Part shown: positions 63,868-64,000 of the stretch, piece after piece
Numbering within the stretch: position 1 is the stretch's first letter
How the letters are laid out: each line of letters begins with the position of its first letter
NCBI RefSeq assembly: GCF_020382885.2
Contig: NC_058513.1
Span: 11,929,641 to 11,993,640, forward strand
Direction of reading: 5' to 3'
DNA: 64,000 nt
Source: Scatophagus argus
Taxonomy: Eukaryota > Chordata > Actinopteri > Scatophagidae
Program-made: the position numbers and the translations under genes
Notes under the pieces: generated by a model
Told to the model about the DNA's origin: nothing
The model's input: the letters and a program-made list of their open reading frames with translations, nothing else
The model's database searches: none

Positions 63868-64000
63868 TCAGTTGCCATACATGTAGTATAGATACAGCTG
63901 AGAGCCACAGGCCAGCATACTCAGAGAGCACCAGCAGCCAAACACGGGTGGCTGATTCAGCACCAAGGACAGCTCCCCTACGCCTGCCTCTGTAGTTGTG
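63868..64000 (-). CDS. Possible 3'-terminal exon of an unrecognised gene (runs off right edge)
   Basis: One minus-strand frame is open from the window edge to TGA at 63870-63868. It encodes about 43 residues including GELSLVLNQPPVFGCWCSLS and then MLACGSQLYLYYMYGN. Most codons end in G or C, unlike the AT-rich flanks, and poly(A) signals follow. The segment is hydrophobic and cysteine-containing, as in a membrane or lipid-anchored tail, but I do not recognise it. It does not look like the C-terminus of FBXL20, the usual next gene in human. A second frame is also open here, so coding status is uncertain. Confidence 0.35.
   Translation of the reverse strand, partial: TTTEAGVGELSLVLNQPPVFGCWCSLSMLACGSQLYLYYMYGN

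Overview
The window is vertebrate nuclear DNA, almost certainly from a ray-finned (percomorph-like teleost) fish. Its genes are split by GT-AG introns and their products align along their length with vertebrate proteins. Introns are short to medium, (CA)n/(TG)n microsatellites are abundant, Tc1-type transposons are present, and two dispersed repeat families that I recognise from fish genomes recur. There are no operons, CRISPR arrays or prokaryotic features. I rebuilt the genes by joining exons at splice sites and checking that reading phase was preserved across every junction.

Layout, left to right. (1) 24-1478, minus: 5' end of ghdc (GH3 domain containing), running off the left edge. (2) 2739-5975, minus: complete 11-exon FERM-domain gene of the FRMD1/FRMD6 (willin) family, predicted 439 aa. 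(3) 9697-22861, minus: complete 20-coding-exon mitochondrial glycerol-3-phosphate acyltransferase (gpam/GPAT1 type), predicted 830 aa, with a 5'UTR exon at about 22.9 kb and a long 3'UTR. (4) 23758-25702, plus: rpl19, six exons, 197 aa, head-to-head with gpam. (5) 25.8-39.8 kb: gene-poor, with a defective Tc1-like transposon at 33715-35126. (6) 41800-62843, minus: complete 11-exon stac2 (C1 plus two SH3 domains, predicted 418 aa), with a 9.4 kb first intron holding a transposase fossil. (7) 63868-64000, minus: possible last exon of an unrecognised gene cut by the right edge.

The rpl19-stac2 pair, tail to tail, matches the human chromosome 17q12 arrangement. ghdc also lies on human 17q, whereas human GPAM does not, so the gpam-like gene here marks a lineage-specific rearrangement or a duplicate. 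The genes serve separate purposes: glycerolipid synthesis, translation, Hippo/cortex signalling, and excitation-contraction coupling. I see no new multi-gene system.

The most interesting signals are structural. stac2 exon 10 is an in-frame exon bracketed by complementary (UG)n and (CA)n tracts. A long CA tract sits eight bases inside a gpam 5' splice site. Three foldback repeats of one family lie in stac2 introns. There is a perfect 18-bp hairpin at 30.7 kb, and a possible extra N-terminal exon for ghdc.
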